Shown here: piece by piece, positions 19,667 through 28,912 of the stretch | Layout: every line of letters starts with the position of its first letter | Position numbering within the stretch: position 1 is the stretch's first letter | Source of the DNA: Streptococcus oralis | GTDB lineage: Bacteria; Bacillota; Bacilli; Lactobacillales; Streptococcaceae | Assembly: GCF_001578705.1 (NCBI RefSeq) | Contig: NZ_KQ969037.1 | Coordinates: forward strand, 456,950-520,949 | Reading direction: 5' to 3' | DNA: 64,000 bases | Translations under genes and position numbers: made by a program | Notes under the pieces: model-generated | Databases searched by the model: none | The model's input: the letters and a program-made list of their open reading frames with translations, nothing else | Told to the model about the DNA's origin: nothing

Positions 19667-20596
19667 TTATACCTCTTTTACTATTAATTGATCATATAGA
19701 GCTTGATAGTTGGCCATATTGACATGACCTGTCATCTTTTCTTGAGCGTTGAGCATACCAAGGACATTTGCCTTGATGAGGAGTTCTGCATCCGATTCCT
19801 TATGAAGAAGACCTGATGAAATACCTGCAACAGTAGAATCTCCAGATCCGACAGGATTAACTACTTGAATTCTCGGAATATCTACCTTGTAGAAAGTATC
19901 ACCGTGTTTTGCAAAAGCACCATTTGCACCAAGTGAAACGATAATCCACTCAATCCCTGCAAATAAAGGCTCTTGAAGAACTTCTTTTAATTCATCCAAA
20001 TCCTCAGAAACTTCTTTCCCAAGAAGCTGAGACAATTCTTCGTTATTTGGTTTAATTACTGTTGGTTTATGTGGTGATTCAAGGACAGCCTGAAGAGCTG
20101 CACCTGAGCAGTCTAGAACAACTGGTTTTCCTGCGCGATTAGCAAGCTCTACCAATCTCGCATAGTAGTCAACTGGAAGACCAGCTGGCAGGCTACCAGA
20201 GATAGCTACTACTTCCACAGTATCAAGAAGATTCTCGAAATGAGCCAAGAAATCTTGACCTTCTTGTTCCAGAACTTCAGGTCCTTTCTCAAGAATTTCA
20301 GTTTGGTTGTCTCCGTGTAGAATAGCAATACAGTTACGTGTTTCTCCTTGAATTGAGAAGAAACGTTTCGTTACTTTATCGTCGATATGCTCTACTAAAA
20401 ACTCTCCAAGTTTACCACCGACCAAACCAGTAGCAGCAACAGAATCACCAAATTCTGAAAGCACTCGTGTAACATTGAGCCCTTTACCACCAGCTGTCTT
20501 GGTCACGTCCACCACACGGTTGACAGTGTCAATTTTTAATTCATCCAAAGGATAAGAAATATCGATGGATGGATTCATTGTGACTGTTAAAATCAT
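19667..20596 (-). CDS. lacC: Tagatose-6-phosphate kinase
   Basis: This 309-residue PfkB-family kinase phosphorylates tagatose-6-phosphate at C1 using ATP. PfkB signatures are present: [15 protein letters not shown] (residues ~37-51) and the C-terminal anion-hole motif [12 protein letters not shown] with the catalytic Asp. The N-terminus [15 protein letters not shown] is typical of 1-phosphofructokinase/LacC. It lies 10 bp after lacB and is followed directly by lacD. Confidence 0.96.
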   Translation of the reverse strand: MILTVTMNPSIDISYPLDELKIDTVNRVVDVTKTAGGKGLNVTRVLSEFGDSVAATGLVGGKLGEFLVEHIDDKVTKRFFSIQGETRNCIAILHGDNQTEILEKGPEVLEQEGQDFLAHFENLLDTVEVVAISGSLPAGLPVDYYARLVELANRAGKPVVLDCSGAALQAVLESPHKPTVIKPNNEELSQLLGKEVSEDLDELKEVLQEPLFAGIEWIIVSLGANGAFAKHGDTFYKVDIPRIQVVNPVGSGDSTVAGISSGLLHKESDAELLIKANVLGMLNAQEKMTGHVNMANYQALYDQLIVKEV

Positions 20597-20606
20597 GCGT
20601 CACCTC

Positions 20607-21122
20607 TTAGTCGTGGTATTCACCACGATCCCATTTTTCAAGGAATTCTGTAAAGAAGTTTGCATCTGCTTGATGAGCATTGTGAGTTTCAACGTGCTCA
20701 ATTTTCGCAATCAATTTTTTGTTTTCTTCTGATGGTTTGTATTCAGCATTGATGAAAGCTTCAATGATATCGCACATGAGCAATTCACCAGTGATTTTAC
20801 CACCAAAACCAATAACGTTGGCGTTCAATTGTTCTTTTGCATAAAGAGCTGTTGTCATATCACGAACCAAGGCAGAACGAACTCCTGGAACTTTATTTAC
20901 AGCGTTGTTGATACCAACACCAGTACCACAGATACATACTCCAAGATCAGCTTGGCCGCTAACAACTGCTTCCCCTACTTTTTTACCAAAAATTGGGTAG
21001 TGTGTACGAGCATGATCGTAAGTACCAAAGTCAATAACTTCATGTCCTTTTGATTTCAAGAATTCTGAAACCGCCATTTTTTCATCTGTTACGATGTGGT
21101 CACATCCAATTGCAATTCTCAT
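20607..21122 (-). CDS. lacB: Galactose-6-phosphate isomerase subunit B
   Basis: This 171-residue RpiB-family subunit joins LacA to convert galactose-6-phosphate to tagatose-6-phosphate. RpiB motifs are visible: [31 protein letters not shown] and the active-site Cys region [15 protein letters not shown], followed by [12 protein letters not shown]. It keeps the catalytic cysteine that LacA lacks. It is 30 bp after lacA in the lacABCD operon. Confidence 0.96.
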   Translation of the reverse strand: MRIAIGCDHIVTDEKMAVSEFLKSKGHEVIDFGTYDHARTHYPIFGKKVGEAVVSGQADLGVCICGTGVGINNAVNKVPGVRSALVRDMTTALYAKEQLNANVIGFGGKITGELLMCDIIEAFINAEYKPSEENKKLIAKIEHVETHNAHQADANFFTEFLEKWDRGEYHD

Positions 21123-21152
21123 TTTTAACTTACCTTTCTTACTGTAATCTAA

Positions 21153-21578
21153 TTAGCACATTTTGTTCAACATGTCGACACGAATTTGGTGACGTCCACC
21201 GTCGTATTTACCGTTAACAAAACCTTTAGCGATGTTTTTGGCCAATTCGTCACCAACAAGTTGTGCACCCATAGTGATCATACGTGAGTTGTTGTGGCCG
21301 CGAGTCATATAGGCTGAACGTTCATCAGAAACTTCAGCAGCAACCATTCCTTTGATTTTAGTTGCGACCATGAATGGACCAGCACCATAGGCATCAATCA
21401 CGATACCAAGGTTTTGTTCTTCTTTGTTTACTTCTGCAGCAACAGCAAGAGTCACATCAACAAAATCTTGACCTTCAGCTGTAACATCCACAACGTGGAA
21501 GTTTTCTTTTTCCAAGAAGTCTTTCACAACTTCTTTCAATCTCAAACCTGCAGCATCTGCACCGATAACAATAGACAT
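21153..21578 (-). CDS. lacA: Galactose-6-phosphate isomerase subunit A
   Basis: This 141-residue RpiB-family subunit is the partner of LacB. It begins [20 protein letters not shown] and contains [18 protein letters not shown] in place of the catalytic-cysteine loop, as usual for LacA, so the active site is completed by LacB. It is the first gene of lacABCD with AAAGGAGTAAACAAT before the ATG. A ~220-nt leader separates it from its promoter. Confidence 0.96.
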   Translation of the reverse strand: MSIVIGADAAGLRLKEVVKDFLEKENFHVVDVTAEGQDFVDVTLAVAAEVNKEEQNLGIVIDAYGAGPFMVATKIKGMVAAEVSDERSAYMTRGHNNSRMITMGAQLVGDELAKNIAKGFVNGKYDGGRHQIRVDMLNKMC

Positions 21579-21611
21579 ATTGTTTACTCCTTTTTATTTT
21601 TCTAGGCCAGT

Positions 21612-21661
21612 AAAGACTTTTATAGCTAGCAGTTTACCTACAAAAGACTTTCTAGCAGTTT
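21612..21661. repeat. Imperfect direct repeat in the lacA leader
   Basis: Two copies of AAAGACTTT...CTAGCAGTTTA occur at 21612-21636 and 21642-21661, about 30 bp apart, in the untranslated leader of lacA. Function unknown; I see no ORF or terminator in it. Confidence 0.6.
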
Positions 21662-21770
21662 ATTGACAAATTTGATTGAATGAGATGAATAACACCTTAT
21701 CCAAGTCCAGGAAATCAATTTCCTAGAAACAAACTTTCTCTGCGAAAGAGAATATAACAAGCAATTATTT

Positions 21771-21834
21771 GTTTGTTACAAACACCATTTGTTGTTTACA
21801 AACATAATATACTCCTATTTTTGGAAAAAGTCAA
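21771..21834 (-). promoter_or_regulatory. lacA promoter and putative LacR operators
   Basis: On the minus strand TTGACT (21829-21834), a 17-bp spacer and TATATT (21806-21811) form the promoter. Downstream are two inverted-repeat elements, GTTTACAAAC (21794-21803) and GTTTGTTACAAAC (21771-21783), 20-23 bp apart. These TGTTTGT-type repeats fit LacR operators, but no footprint is known for this sequence. Further on, a perfect AGGAAAT-TG-ATTTCCT hairpin (about 21711-21726) lies in the leader. Confidence 0.72.
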
Positions 21835-21868
21835 CAGTTAATGTTTGTTTTTGTGTTTTATTTTTTAT

Positions 21869-22765
21869 TTAAAAGATTTCAATATCAAAACCAATCTGAT
21901 CAACTTTGCCTGATTCTAAGAGACGAACATTCTTCTTATCTTCTAAATGATCTCCTTCTTCAAGAGATGTTGACAAGCCAGACCATGGTTCAAACGCGAT
22001 GAAAGGACCTTTATTTAGAGTTGACCAAATGATGAGATTTGAGAACTCTTGGAAGTGTACTTTTAATCCCTTCTCATGCTTACGAGAACGAAGGGCAATT
22101 GTTCTGGATTGCAACTCATCCAAAGTCACTGCATCAACACTAAACAAATCGTAACTGAGATCCACTTCCTTTTGTGAATCCAACCATGGACTTCTATCTC
22201 GGAAATCCAACATTCCTGTTTCTGGGAAAGGACGTGGAACAGAGCAAGTCTCTTCTTTCTCAAACTCTAAATAGTAATCTTCATAAGTTTCGCTATCTAG
22301 CAGAGGACAATTAAATCCTGGATGTCCTCCTATAAAGAATGGCATTACTTTATTGGTTTCTTTATTAAAGACTTTGTATTGAGTACGAACAGTCTTGCCG
22401 GTCACTAGATAAGTGATTTCAAGACGGAAATGATAAGGATAGTTTTGATAAGTATTCTCATCATCTTCGATAGCAAAGGTTACGCTGTTTTCTGTTTGAC
22501 CAATTAATTCAAATTCATTTTTACGGACTAAACCATGACGCGGAATGCTTCCTTTCGTATCCGTTCCATCTTCGTGGCTATAGAAGGCTGTATCCTCTCT
22601 CAAAGAGCCACAGATTGGAAAAAGTACTGGAGCTTGCCCACTCCAATAGGTGGCATCTCCTTGCCACAAGTACTCAATTCCATCTCGATCCTTGATAGAT
22701 GACAAAGCTCCACCTAAGGTTTTAAATTGAACCGTTAACTGATCTGATTTTACTTCAATTACCAT
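21869..22765 (-). CDS. Aldose 1-epimerase family protein (LacX/GalM-like)
   Basis: This 298-residue galactose mutarotase-like protein probably interconverts anomers of galactose or a phosphorylated sugar. The family shows FKTLGGALSSIKDRDG, APVLFPICGSL with the substrate Arg/His region, FIGGHPGFNCPL (active-site His-Pro-Gly) and FEPWSGLSTS. The ATG at 22765 is chosen because GGAG lies 6 bp upstream; an upstream TTG lacks one. It sits between the gal PTS genes and lacABCD on the same strand. A terminator separates it from the EIIC gene, so readthrough may be needed. Substrate is inference from position. Confidence 0.85.
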   Translation of the reverse strand: MVIEVKSDQLTVQFKTLGGALSSIKDRDGIEYLWQGDATYWSGQAPVLFPICGSLREDTAFYSHEDGTDTKGSIPRHGLVRKNEFELIGQTENSVTFAIEDDENTYQNYPYHFRLEITYLVTGKTVRTQYKVFNKETNKVMPFFIGGHPGFNCPLLDSETYEDYYLEFEKEETCSVPRPFPETGMLDFRDRSPWLDSQKEVDLSYDLFSVDAVTLDELQSRTIALRSRKHEKGLKVHFQEFSNLIIWSTLNKGPFIAFEPWSGLSTSLEEGDHLEDKKNVRLLESGKVDQIGFDIEIF

Positions 22766-22797
22766 AAAATTCTCCAACTATTTTTAGATTTTTATAT

Positions 22798-22846
22798 AAA
22801 AAACTAGGTTGCCACTCCCAATGTCGGAAATTGACAACCTAGTTTT
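22798..22846 (-). terminator. Terminator after the galactose PTS genes
   Basis: On the minus strand AAAACTAGGTTGTCA pairs with TGGCAACCTAGTTTT (one G-U) around a ~17-nt loop, followed by T-rich sequence. Confidence 0.9.
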
Positions 22847-22872
22847 CACAATTTACATTTTATAGGAGCGAA

Positions 22873-24348
22873 TTATTTAGCATTTGCTGCGTATTCTTCG
22901 TTACGTTTGATCATTTGTTTTCTATACCAAGCAAAGATACCTACATAGAATACAAGGAAGGCTGCTGCACCAAGGATTGCTTTGATATCACCTGTTGTAG
23001 CATTACCGATTGCCCAACCAAATAGTTTTTCGATTGGTCCTTCAAGAGTTGAGTGAGTGATCAATTGAGTTTGGCTCACACCTTCTGGGAAGGCACCTAC
23101 ACCCTTAGCAAGTTCAGTTGCAAATGGAGCGATAAGAGTACCTGAAAGAAGGAAGAGTGGCAACAAGAGTGTTCCGAAGATGATCATACGGAGCAATTTA
23201 CCACGTGTAACAACCAAGAGAGCTGGAGTCACACCCATAGCGATGATACCTGCAAGTGGCAAGATACCATTTCCGACGTTTGAAAGAAGCACTGCTTCTA
23301 CTAGCATGATTGGAGCAAGTACGTTGGCACAAGCCCAGATTTCAGCACGACCAGCGATGAAAGGCCAGTCAAGACCGATGTTGAATTTACGTCCTTGAAG
23401 ACGTTTAGTAGCAACGTTTGTAATACCTTGTGAAAGTGGTTCTACGGCTGCGATAAACCAAGATCCGATAAGTGAGAAGAGCTCCAAGCAGACACCGGCA
23501 GTCAAACCAAGGCTCAACCAACCTTTAATAACAAGTTCCCATTTATCGGCTCCTTCTACACCAGCAACTGGGTGTGGAGTTCCCATCAAACCAATAACGA
23601 TACCAAGAATGAAACCGATAAAGAATTTAGATCCCCAGAAACCGATTTTCTTGTTCAATTTTGCCGCGTCAAAGTCATATTTATCAAGACCTGGCAATAC
23701 TTTATCAAAGATCTTATCCAAAACCATGATAACTGGGTTCATCATGTAGTTCATGTGAGTTGAAGTCATTGGTGATGAACTTGGTGCGTTAAGAAGGTCG
23801 TCGAATGTTGGTTTCATCAAGTCAGAGTTGATGATTTTCAAAACACCTACAAGGACAACTGCTGCAGTTGCGATGAAAAGTGAAACTCCTTGGCTAACAC
23901 CATTGTTGTCTGCGTACCATTTGATCAAAAGACCAGTGATTGACAAGTGCCAGATATCAAAGATATCGACGTCAAGTGTGTCCGTTTTCTTCATTGCAAG
24001 CATCACAACGTTGACAATCAACATTACAAGCAAGAAGTAAAGTGTCCAAGCAGATCCCCAAGTGATCGTAGCAAGTGGTGCCCAACCAACGTCAGTGATG
24101 TTCAATTGAATACCAGTATTTTCAACGAATTTCGCAAGAGATGCTGAGAAAGCTCCGTTGAGCATACCGATGATAGCACCGATACCAGTAAGAGCGATGG
24201 CAAGTTTGATACCACCTTCAAGCGCTTTGGAGAATTTCACTCCAAATAGTAAGGCCAATACTGTCAAGATGATCAGCATGATGATAGGACCACCCATTTC
24301 CAAGACTGGCTTGAAAATCTTATTGGCTAGTTCGATAATGACATCCAT
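22873..24348 (-). CDS. PTS EIIC component, galactitol/galactose family
   Basis: This 491-residue polytopic membrane protein is the sugar channel of a Gat-family PTS. Many hydrophobic helices are seen, with the conserved loops NGAFSASLAKFVENTG, GTPHPVAGVEG and LDWPFIAGRAEIWACANV. Adjacent to lacABCD it most likely imports galactose as galactose-6-phosphate, as reported for an equivalent locus in S. gordonii. Substrate is inference from context; galactitol cannot be excluded by sequence. Ribosome site GGGAGG. It is 44 bp after the EIIB gene. Confidence 0.9.
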   Translation of the reverse strand: MDVIIELANKIFKPVLEMGGPIIMLIILTVLALLFGVKFSKALEGGIKLAIALTGIGAIIGMLNGAFSASLAKFVENTGIQLNITDVGWAPLATITWGSAWTLYFLLVMLIVNVVMLAMKKTDTLDVDIFDIWHLSITGLLIKWYADNNGVSQGVSLFIATAAVVLVGVLKIINSDLMKPTFDDLLNAPSSSPMTSTHMNYMMNPVIMVLDKIFDKVLPGLDKYDFDAAKLNKKIGFWGSKFFIGFILGIVIGLMGTPHPVAGVEGADKWELVIKGWLSLGLTAGVCLELFSLIGSWFIAAVEPLSQGITNVATKRLQGRKFNIGLDWPFIAGRAEIWACANVLAPIMLVEAVLLSNVGNGILPLAGIIAMGVTPALLVVTRGKLLRMIIFGTLLLPLFLLSGTLIAPFATELAKGVGAFPEGVSQTQLITHSTLEGPIEKLFGWAIGNATTGDIKAILGAAAFLVFYVGIFAWYRKQMIKRNEEYAANAK

Positions 24349-24392
24349 AATAGTTCCTCCCTTTATTTTTATGGAATCTTACAAAATAATAA

Positions 24393-24698
24393 TTAACTTA
24401 GTCCGTGTTCTTTGATAGCTGCCTCAATATTGTCAAATACAGGAGCGCTCATTGCTGGAATACGGAACAAGATTGGTCCAGCTTCGATAACTGGAATACC
24501 TGGTTCAAAGCCAAGATCTGTTGCAGCGATTGGTGTAAAGATATCGTAGCCTTTCATAAGGTCTTCATTCACATCTTTTACCATAACTGCATCACAGTGA
24601 ACATCGTAACCGCGATTTGCGAGTTCTTCTTCAAGAGCACTTTTAATTTGGTGACTTGAGTTAACACCTGCACCGCAGGCAGCGAGAATTTTAATCAT
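24393..24698 (-). CDS. PTS EIIB component, galactitol/galactose family
   Basis: This 101-residue cytosolic phosphocarrier has the phosphocysteine P-loop ILAACGAGVNSSHQI at residues 4-18 (Cys8). It takes phosphate from the EIIA and gives it to sugar bound in EIIC. The start MIKILAACG with GGAGG 8 bp upstream is chosen over an upstream extension that runs into the preceding gene spacer. It lies 38 bp after the EIIA gene. Confidence 0.92.
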   Translation of the reverse strand: MIKILAACGAGVNSSHQIKSALEEELANRGYDVHCDAVMVKDVNEDLMKGYDIFTPIAATDLGFEPGIPVIEAGPILFRIPAMSAPVFDNIEAAIKEHGLS

Positions 24699-24736
24699 TA
24701 GGATTTCCTCCGATTTTATTTTTTTAATAGGCAAGA

Positions 24737-25213
24737 TTAAGCTGTTGCTTCAGCTATATAAGCATAAAGTTTTTCTGGTTCAGAAATTTTTGATAAATCT
24801 TCTAGATGTCCATTTCCTGTGAAAAAGTCCATCAACTGAGCCAGAATATTTGTTTGACTCGAACTTGAATTGTTAATGATAAAGAAGAGTAAAGATACTT
24901 CCACTTCCTTATCAGGAGCAATCATATTGTGAAAAGTTACTGGTTTCTCTAATCGAACAACCACTACTTTCTCAGCCAGATTATGAACAATATCTGTATG
25001 AGGAATCGCTACATTTGGCAAGTCCTTTCCCAGAAATTCCATATCTAAGCCAGTTGGAAATGACTTTTCACGCGTGATCAAGGCTTCACGATAAGTTGGA
25101 GTTACTATTTCTCGTTCTTCCAATAAGGTTGCTACCTGATCAAAGAGTTGTTCTTGATTATCCGCTTCTAAGCAAAACACGAGGTCTTTGTCAAAGAAAT
25201 GATCTAATCCCAT
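24737..25213 (-). CDS. PTS EIIA component, fructose/galactitol (GatA-like) family
   Basis: This 158-residue soluble EIIA of the fructose-mannitol type accepts phosphate from HPr. The active-site histidine lies in PNVAIPHTDIVHN (residues ~85-97). LITREKSFPTGLDM is the usual preceding motif. It is the first gene of the EIIA-EIIB-EIIC set with its own near-consensus promoter. Galactose as substrate is inferred from the neighbouring tagatose pathway. Confidence 0.92.
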   Translation of the reverse strand: MGLDHFFDKDLVFCLEADNQEQLFDQVATLLEEREIVTPTYREALITREKSFPTGLDMEFLGKDLPNVAIPHTDIVHNLAEKVVVVRLEKPVTFHNMIAPDKEVEVSLLFFIINNSSSSQTNILAQLMDFFTGNGHLEDLSKISEPEKLYAYIAEATA

Positions 25214-25250
25214 AACAGTTTCCCTTCTTTCAATTAACTTTTACGTTATA

Positions 25251-25279
25251 AGTATAACACTATATGAAATCGTTGTCAA
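25251..25279 (-). promoter_or_regulatory. Galactose PTS promoter
   Basis: On the minus strand TTGACA (25274-25279), a 17-bp spacer and TATACT (25251-25256): essentially consensus. T/G-rich TTTTGTTTTATTTTG tracts just upstream match those near lacR and lacA, consistent with joint LacR control. Confidence 0.88.
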
Positions 25280-25383
25280 TACTTTTTGTTTTATTTTGTT
25301 TCTTTTTTGTTGATTGTGTTTTGTTAATTAATTGCAATCATTATCAAACAATCTTTTTAAATTCTATTTTCGTGCATTTCAAA

Positions 25384-25410
25384 CAAAAAAAGACCAAAAT
25401 GGGTCTTTTT
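25384..25410 (-). terminator. Terminator after licC
   Basis: AAAAAGACC pairs with GGTCTTTTT around a short loop; a T-run follows on the minus strand. It lies 21 bp beyond the licC stop. Confidence 0.9.
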
Positions 25411-25430
25411 GTTACTAATTCTAATGCTAT

Positions 25431-26120
25431 TTAGTTAATGGAAGATAAAATTTCTTCTAGCTTTTGATAGTCCTTAACACTATCGATTTCATAGATGCTG
25501 TTGCCTTCTAATTCTTCGACATACACATCTAATTCTTTGATATTATCCTTAACCATATTGTCCCAATAGAGATCAACAAATTCGCCGCTTGCATAGGCTT
25601 TGTCAATAAAACCAACAATCTTTTCTGCAGTTGGAGCATCCCAGAATGATACGCCGCTCAGAATACGACCAGCCTTGCTATCAACGATGATGTCTTGAAC
25701 TTTATAGTCATCACCATAAACCAAGAACCATTCATTCTCACAGTCTTCACGATAAACACTGAAATAGGTCGAACGTTTAAGATCGTTTCTAAACATATTT
25801 TTGAAAAGATAGTTATCCGCATCAATCACATAGCTGTTAGCCAAGTCTTCTTTAACGAGATAAAGTGAGTAAAAGTTGTTGTAATCAGCATACTTGTCAT
25901 TGAAGACTAAACGAACACCATATTTTTCTTTTAGGTAGTCAAATTGTTCTTTGAGGTATCCGACAACGATGATAATCTCATCAATTCCTCTCTCTTTCAA
26001 AAACTCGATTTGGTATTCTACCAAGGGTTTTTGATTAACCCTAACCAAAGCTTTTGGGGTATTTTCAGTCATAGGGCGCAGACGAGTTCCTAAGCCCGCT
26101 GCTAAAATAATCGCTTTCAC
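25431..26120 (-). CDS. licC: CTP:phosphocholine cytidylyltransferase
   Basis: LicC activates phosphocholine to CDP-choline, the donor for choline decoration of teichoic acids. At 229 residues it has the known length. The nucleotidyltransferase signature AAGLGTRLRPMTENTPKAL spans residues ~7-25, with the metal-binding Asp in YVIDADNYLF and the choline-site aromatic FVDLYWDNM. Last gene of tarI-tarJ-licA-licB-licC, 11 bp after licB. This gene set is typical of choline-containing mitis-group streptococci. Confidence 0.96.
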   Translation of the reverse strand: MKAIILAAGLGTRLRPMTENTPKALVRVNQKPLVEYQIEFLKERGIDEIIIVVGYLKEQFDYLKEKYGVRLVFNDKYADYNNFYSLYLVKEDLANSYVIDADNYLFKNMFRNDLKRSTYFSVYREDCENEWFLVYGDDYKVQDIIVDSKAGRILSGVSFWDAPTAEKIVGFIDKAYASGEFVDLYWDNMVKDNIKELDVYVEELEGNSIYEIDSVKDYQKLEEILSSIN

Positions 26121-26131
26121 ACGAATCTCCT

Positions 26132-27010
26132 TTATTCTTTAATAATAATATAAACACCAGCCATAACAATAAGTGAAGTGATGATTGTCAGCATATCTAG
26201 CGGTGCACCCAAGAAAACAACTGCAAATAAGACAGTCCAAACTACATAGCTCACATTCAAACCTGTTGCTTTCGCGGGTTGCAAGCGATTAATAGCGATA
26301 TAATAAGCTAAGTAGGAAATCATATCAAAGGCCGCAAAGATAAGCAATAGACCAAACAATTGTCCATCTGCCACTTCTGCAAATGAATGGTGAGAAAAGA
26401 GCACAATCACAAGATAGGACAAGAATGAGGTTACTTGTCGGATTAACAAGGCTTCAATCTCACTTAATTCACTTTCCATAGCATAGGAGCTGAGAACACT
26501 TTCACTCCCCCAGGCAATGGCACAGACAAGGGCACAAAGAATTCCGATATAAAAAGAATTGACCTGCTCAACTTTGTAAGTCTGGGCAATAATACCAGCG
26601 ATAATCAACAGAATACCAAACACAGTATTCTTAGATACCTTGTGTTTCAAAATGAAGAAAGCTAGTAAAACTGAAACTGCTGGGTAAATAGCTGATACAG
26701 ATGAAGCTAGAGAACTACCGATATACTTAACCGCATAAAGATTGGCCTGCATACCAATAGGACCAGCTAGCAAGGCTCCGATAATAACACTGACATTTCG
26801 AATATTTAGAAAAATCGAAAGTCGAACTTTTCCTTCTTTTACCAAAAGAAAAGCTAATAGAATAAAGATACTCAAAAAGTCATGTGCCGCTGCCACTACA
26901 AAAGGGGAAAGATTGGTAAAAATTGAAAAGATATAAGAACTAATTGTCAGACCTAGTCCCCAGAAGATACCCGAGAGCAGACCGAAAGAGACACCATTTT
27001 TATTCTTCAT
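26132..27010 (-). CDS. licB: Choline uptake permease LicB (EamA/DMT family)
   Basis: This 292-residue integral membrane transporter has about ten hydrophobic helices in two EamA repeats, e.g. GLLSGIFWGLGLTISSYIF and IGILCALVCAIAWGSESVLS. In pneumococcus it imports choline, which LicA then phosphorylates. The ATG at 27010 is chosen because GGAGG lies 5 bp upstream; the gene overlaps licA by 11 bp, implying coupling. Confidence 0.94.
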   Translation of the reverse strand: MKNKNGVSFGLLSGIFWGLGLTISSYIFSIFTNLSPFVVAAAHDFLSIFILLAFLLVKEGKVRLSIFLNIRNVSVIIGALLAGPIGMQANLYAVKYIGSSLASSVSAIYPAVSVLLAFFILKHKVSKNTVFGILLIIAGIIAQTYKVEQVNSFYIGILCALVCAIAWGSESVLSSYAMESELSEIEALLIRQVTSFLSYLVIVLFSHHSFAEVADGQLFGLLLIFAAFDMISYLAYYIAINRLQPAKATGLNVSYVVWTVLFAVVFLGAPLDMLTIITSLIVMAGVYIIIKE

Positions 27011-27869
27011 CCAAACCTCCATAATAAGTCAGACCGTCAACAGCTCTTTTGTAACGACTCACACCATAATCTCCAAAGTCAGCGCCTTGATCTTCTTTGT
27101 ACACTGTCCACAAACTCCAGATAGTATCTTGCAAAATTTTATAGATTCGAATCTTCTCGCGAGATACTGGAGTTTTGTCACTCTCATAGTAGGTTAGGAA
27201 ATCTTCTTCTTCCTGATTTGTAAATTCAGACTCTAAAAATAGAGCTGCCAAATCCCACATCGGGTCATTCATAGAAGAGTATTCCCAGTCGATCAAATAC
27301 ATGCGTCCTTGGGGTGACTCGATAAAGTTTTCTGGAACTAAATCGATATGACAAGACTTTCTGTCAACACCTAAGTCAGCCAACCTTTTCTCTAGTGAAA
27401 ATACTTCTTTTTTCACAGCTTCATAGTTGGCGTAAGGGATATTTCCCTCAATCAAAGATTCGTATTTTTTGATTTCCTCAAAAGGAGCAAACTCTCCTCT
27501 TAGTTCTTTGCCTGATGCATGAATGGTCTGTAGAATCGGGGCAATCTTTTCAAATTTGGTCTTGATTGATGTTGAATCAAGAGTTACTGCTGATTCGATG
27601 TACTCATTTACCTTAATCCCAGACTCTATATCAAAGAGATAATTTTTGACATCAAGATTCAAGTCTTTCAACAATTCAAGATTGTATTTTTCATCTTGAC
27701 GATTGATGAGCTTTTCAGTCCCTTTCCCGAAAAATTTAACGATATAGGGTTTAGAAGTTGTTTTAACCAAATAATTCTGATTGGTCATGCCCCCCAGTTG
27801 TTCAACACTGAGGACTCCCTCTTCCTCAGATAGCAAGGAAGAGATTTTTTCTTTGATGAGTTTCTCCAC
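27000..27869 (-). CDS. licA: Choline kinase LicA
   Basis: LicA phosphorylates choline with ATP in the cytosol. The 289-residue protein shows the aminoglycoside/choline kinase fold: MTNQNYLVKT as the nucleotide loop, catalytic SCHIDLVPENF (His174, Asp176, Asn181) and the metal-binding YLIDWEYSS (Asp194). It is between tarJ (16 bp) and licB (overlap) in the operon. Confidence 0.95.
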   Translation of the reverse strand: MEKLIKEKISSLLSEEEGVLSVEQLGGMTNQNYLVKTTSKPYIVKFFGKGTEKLINRQDEKYNLELLKDLNLDVKNYLFDIESGIKVNEYIESAVTLDSTSIKTKFEKIAPILQTIHASGKELRGEFAPFEEIKKYESLIEGNIPYANYEAVKKEVFSLEKRLADLGVDRKSCHIDLVPENFIESPQGRMYLIDWEYSSMNDPMWDLAALFLESEFTNQEEEDFLTYYESDKTPVSREKIRIYKILQDTIWSLWTVYKEDQGADFGDYGVSRYKRAVDGLTYYGGLDEE

Positions 27870-27885
27870 AATTTACCTCCATCTT

Positions 27886-28908
27886 CTACACTTCCCACTT
27901 GAACACTGTTTTAAAAGCAGTATTTAGGTCGGTGGCAAAGACACGGTGAACATCCTTGATTTCTCTCACTGGTTCTTCAATATAAAGGATATTTTTCAGA
28001 CGATTCGCAAACTTTTTAACTTCCATCATCTGTATTGCATTTTCAAAATCAATCCGTCCTGATCGTGACGAACCAACCAATAATAAACCTTTTTCTAAAG
28101 CATCTCGTGTATTGATATTGACCTTGTACTCGCTCACTCCCATCATGAGGATCGTTCCTTGTGGGCGAATGTAACGAATCAAATCATTGATAGCGGGACC
28201 TGTTCCATCGCCACCACAACATTCAAATCCATGATCAAAGGTCAGATCCTCGGGAATATTATCCGTGATGTAGCACTCTTTTGCAAAAGAGAAGAGTTCC
28301 AGTTTTTCCCAATGGCGACCAATCACGATAATCTCTGCTTCTGGTAGAGTGTAATTGATAATATTGGCAACCACAAAAGCCAAACTACCATCTCCGATAA
28401 CTGCGATACGCTCTCGTTTGCTGTGGGCGAGATTCAAGAAACGATCCATAGCATGCATACCCACACTCACAAACTCGGTAATGGCTGCAACTGTGTCCTC
28501 AATGTCATTATAAGAGACAACACGATCTTTTGGAAGAGAGACAAATTCTCTCATAAAGCCATCATAACCACTAGATAGGAAGTAGGTTCCTGTCATGTAG
28601 TTCTCGTAGAACTCCTTGTCACTCTGCATAGGCGGTTGATTTGGGACCATAACTACCTTTTGACCGATTTCATAAGTCCCAGTTGGATCTGAAATAACAG
28701 TTCCACAAGACTCGTGAATCATAGCCATAGGAAGCTTTTTAGCCAATATCTTTGGATCACGTTTCCCTTGATAGTAACGTTGATCAGCATGACAGACCGC
28801 CATATAATTTGGACGAATCAGGATGTGATTTTCCTGATCAATGTCCTCTTCTTGGTATTTTACATTAATAAACTTTGGTTTGGTCAGTTGATAAATTTGA
28901 TTAATCAT
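27886..28908 (-). CDS. tarJ: Ribitol-5-phosphate (ribulose-5-phosphate) dehydrogenase TarJ
   Basis: TarJ reduces ribulose-5-phosphate to ribitol-5-phosphate with NADPH for CDP-ribitol synthesis. The 340-residue zinc alcohol-dehydrogenase-type protein has the metal region MAVCHADQRYYQG and HESCG, and a Rossmann segment RIAVIGDGSLAFVVA. The start MINQIYQLTKPK is chosen; it falls 4 bp after the tarI stop. TarI next uses the product. Confidence 0.94.
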   Translation of the reverse strand: MINQIYQLTKPKFINVKYQEEDIDQENHILIRPNYMAVCHADQRYYQGKRDPKILAKKLPMAMIHESCGTVISDPTGTYEIGQKVVMVPNQPPMQSDKEFYENYMTGTYFLSSGYDGFMREFVSLPKDRVVSYNDIEDTVAAITEFVSVGMHAMDRFLNLAHSKRERIAVIGDGSLAFVVANIINYTLPEAEIIVIGRHWEKLELFSFAKECYITDNIPEDLTFDHGFECCGGDGTGPAINDLIRYIRPQGTILMMGVSEYKVNINTRDALEKGLLLVGSSRSGRIDFENAIQMMEVKKFANRLKNILYIEEPVREIKDVHRVFATDLNTAFKTVFKWEV

Positions 28909-28912
28909 AGCC

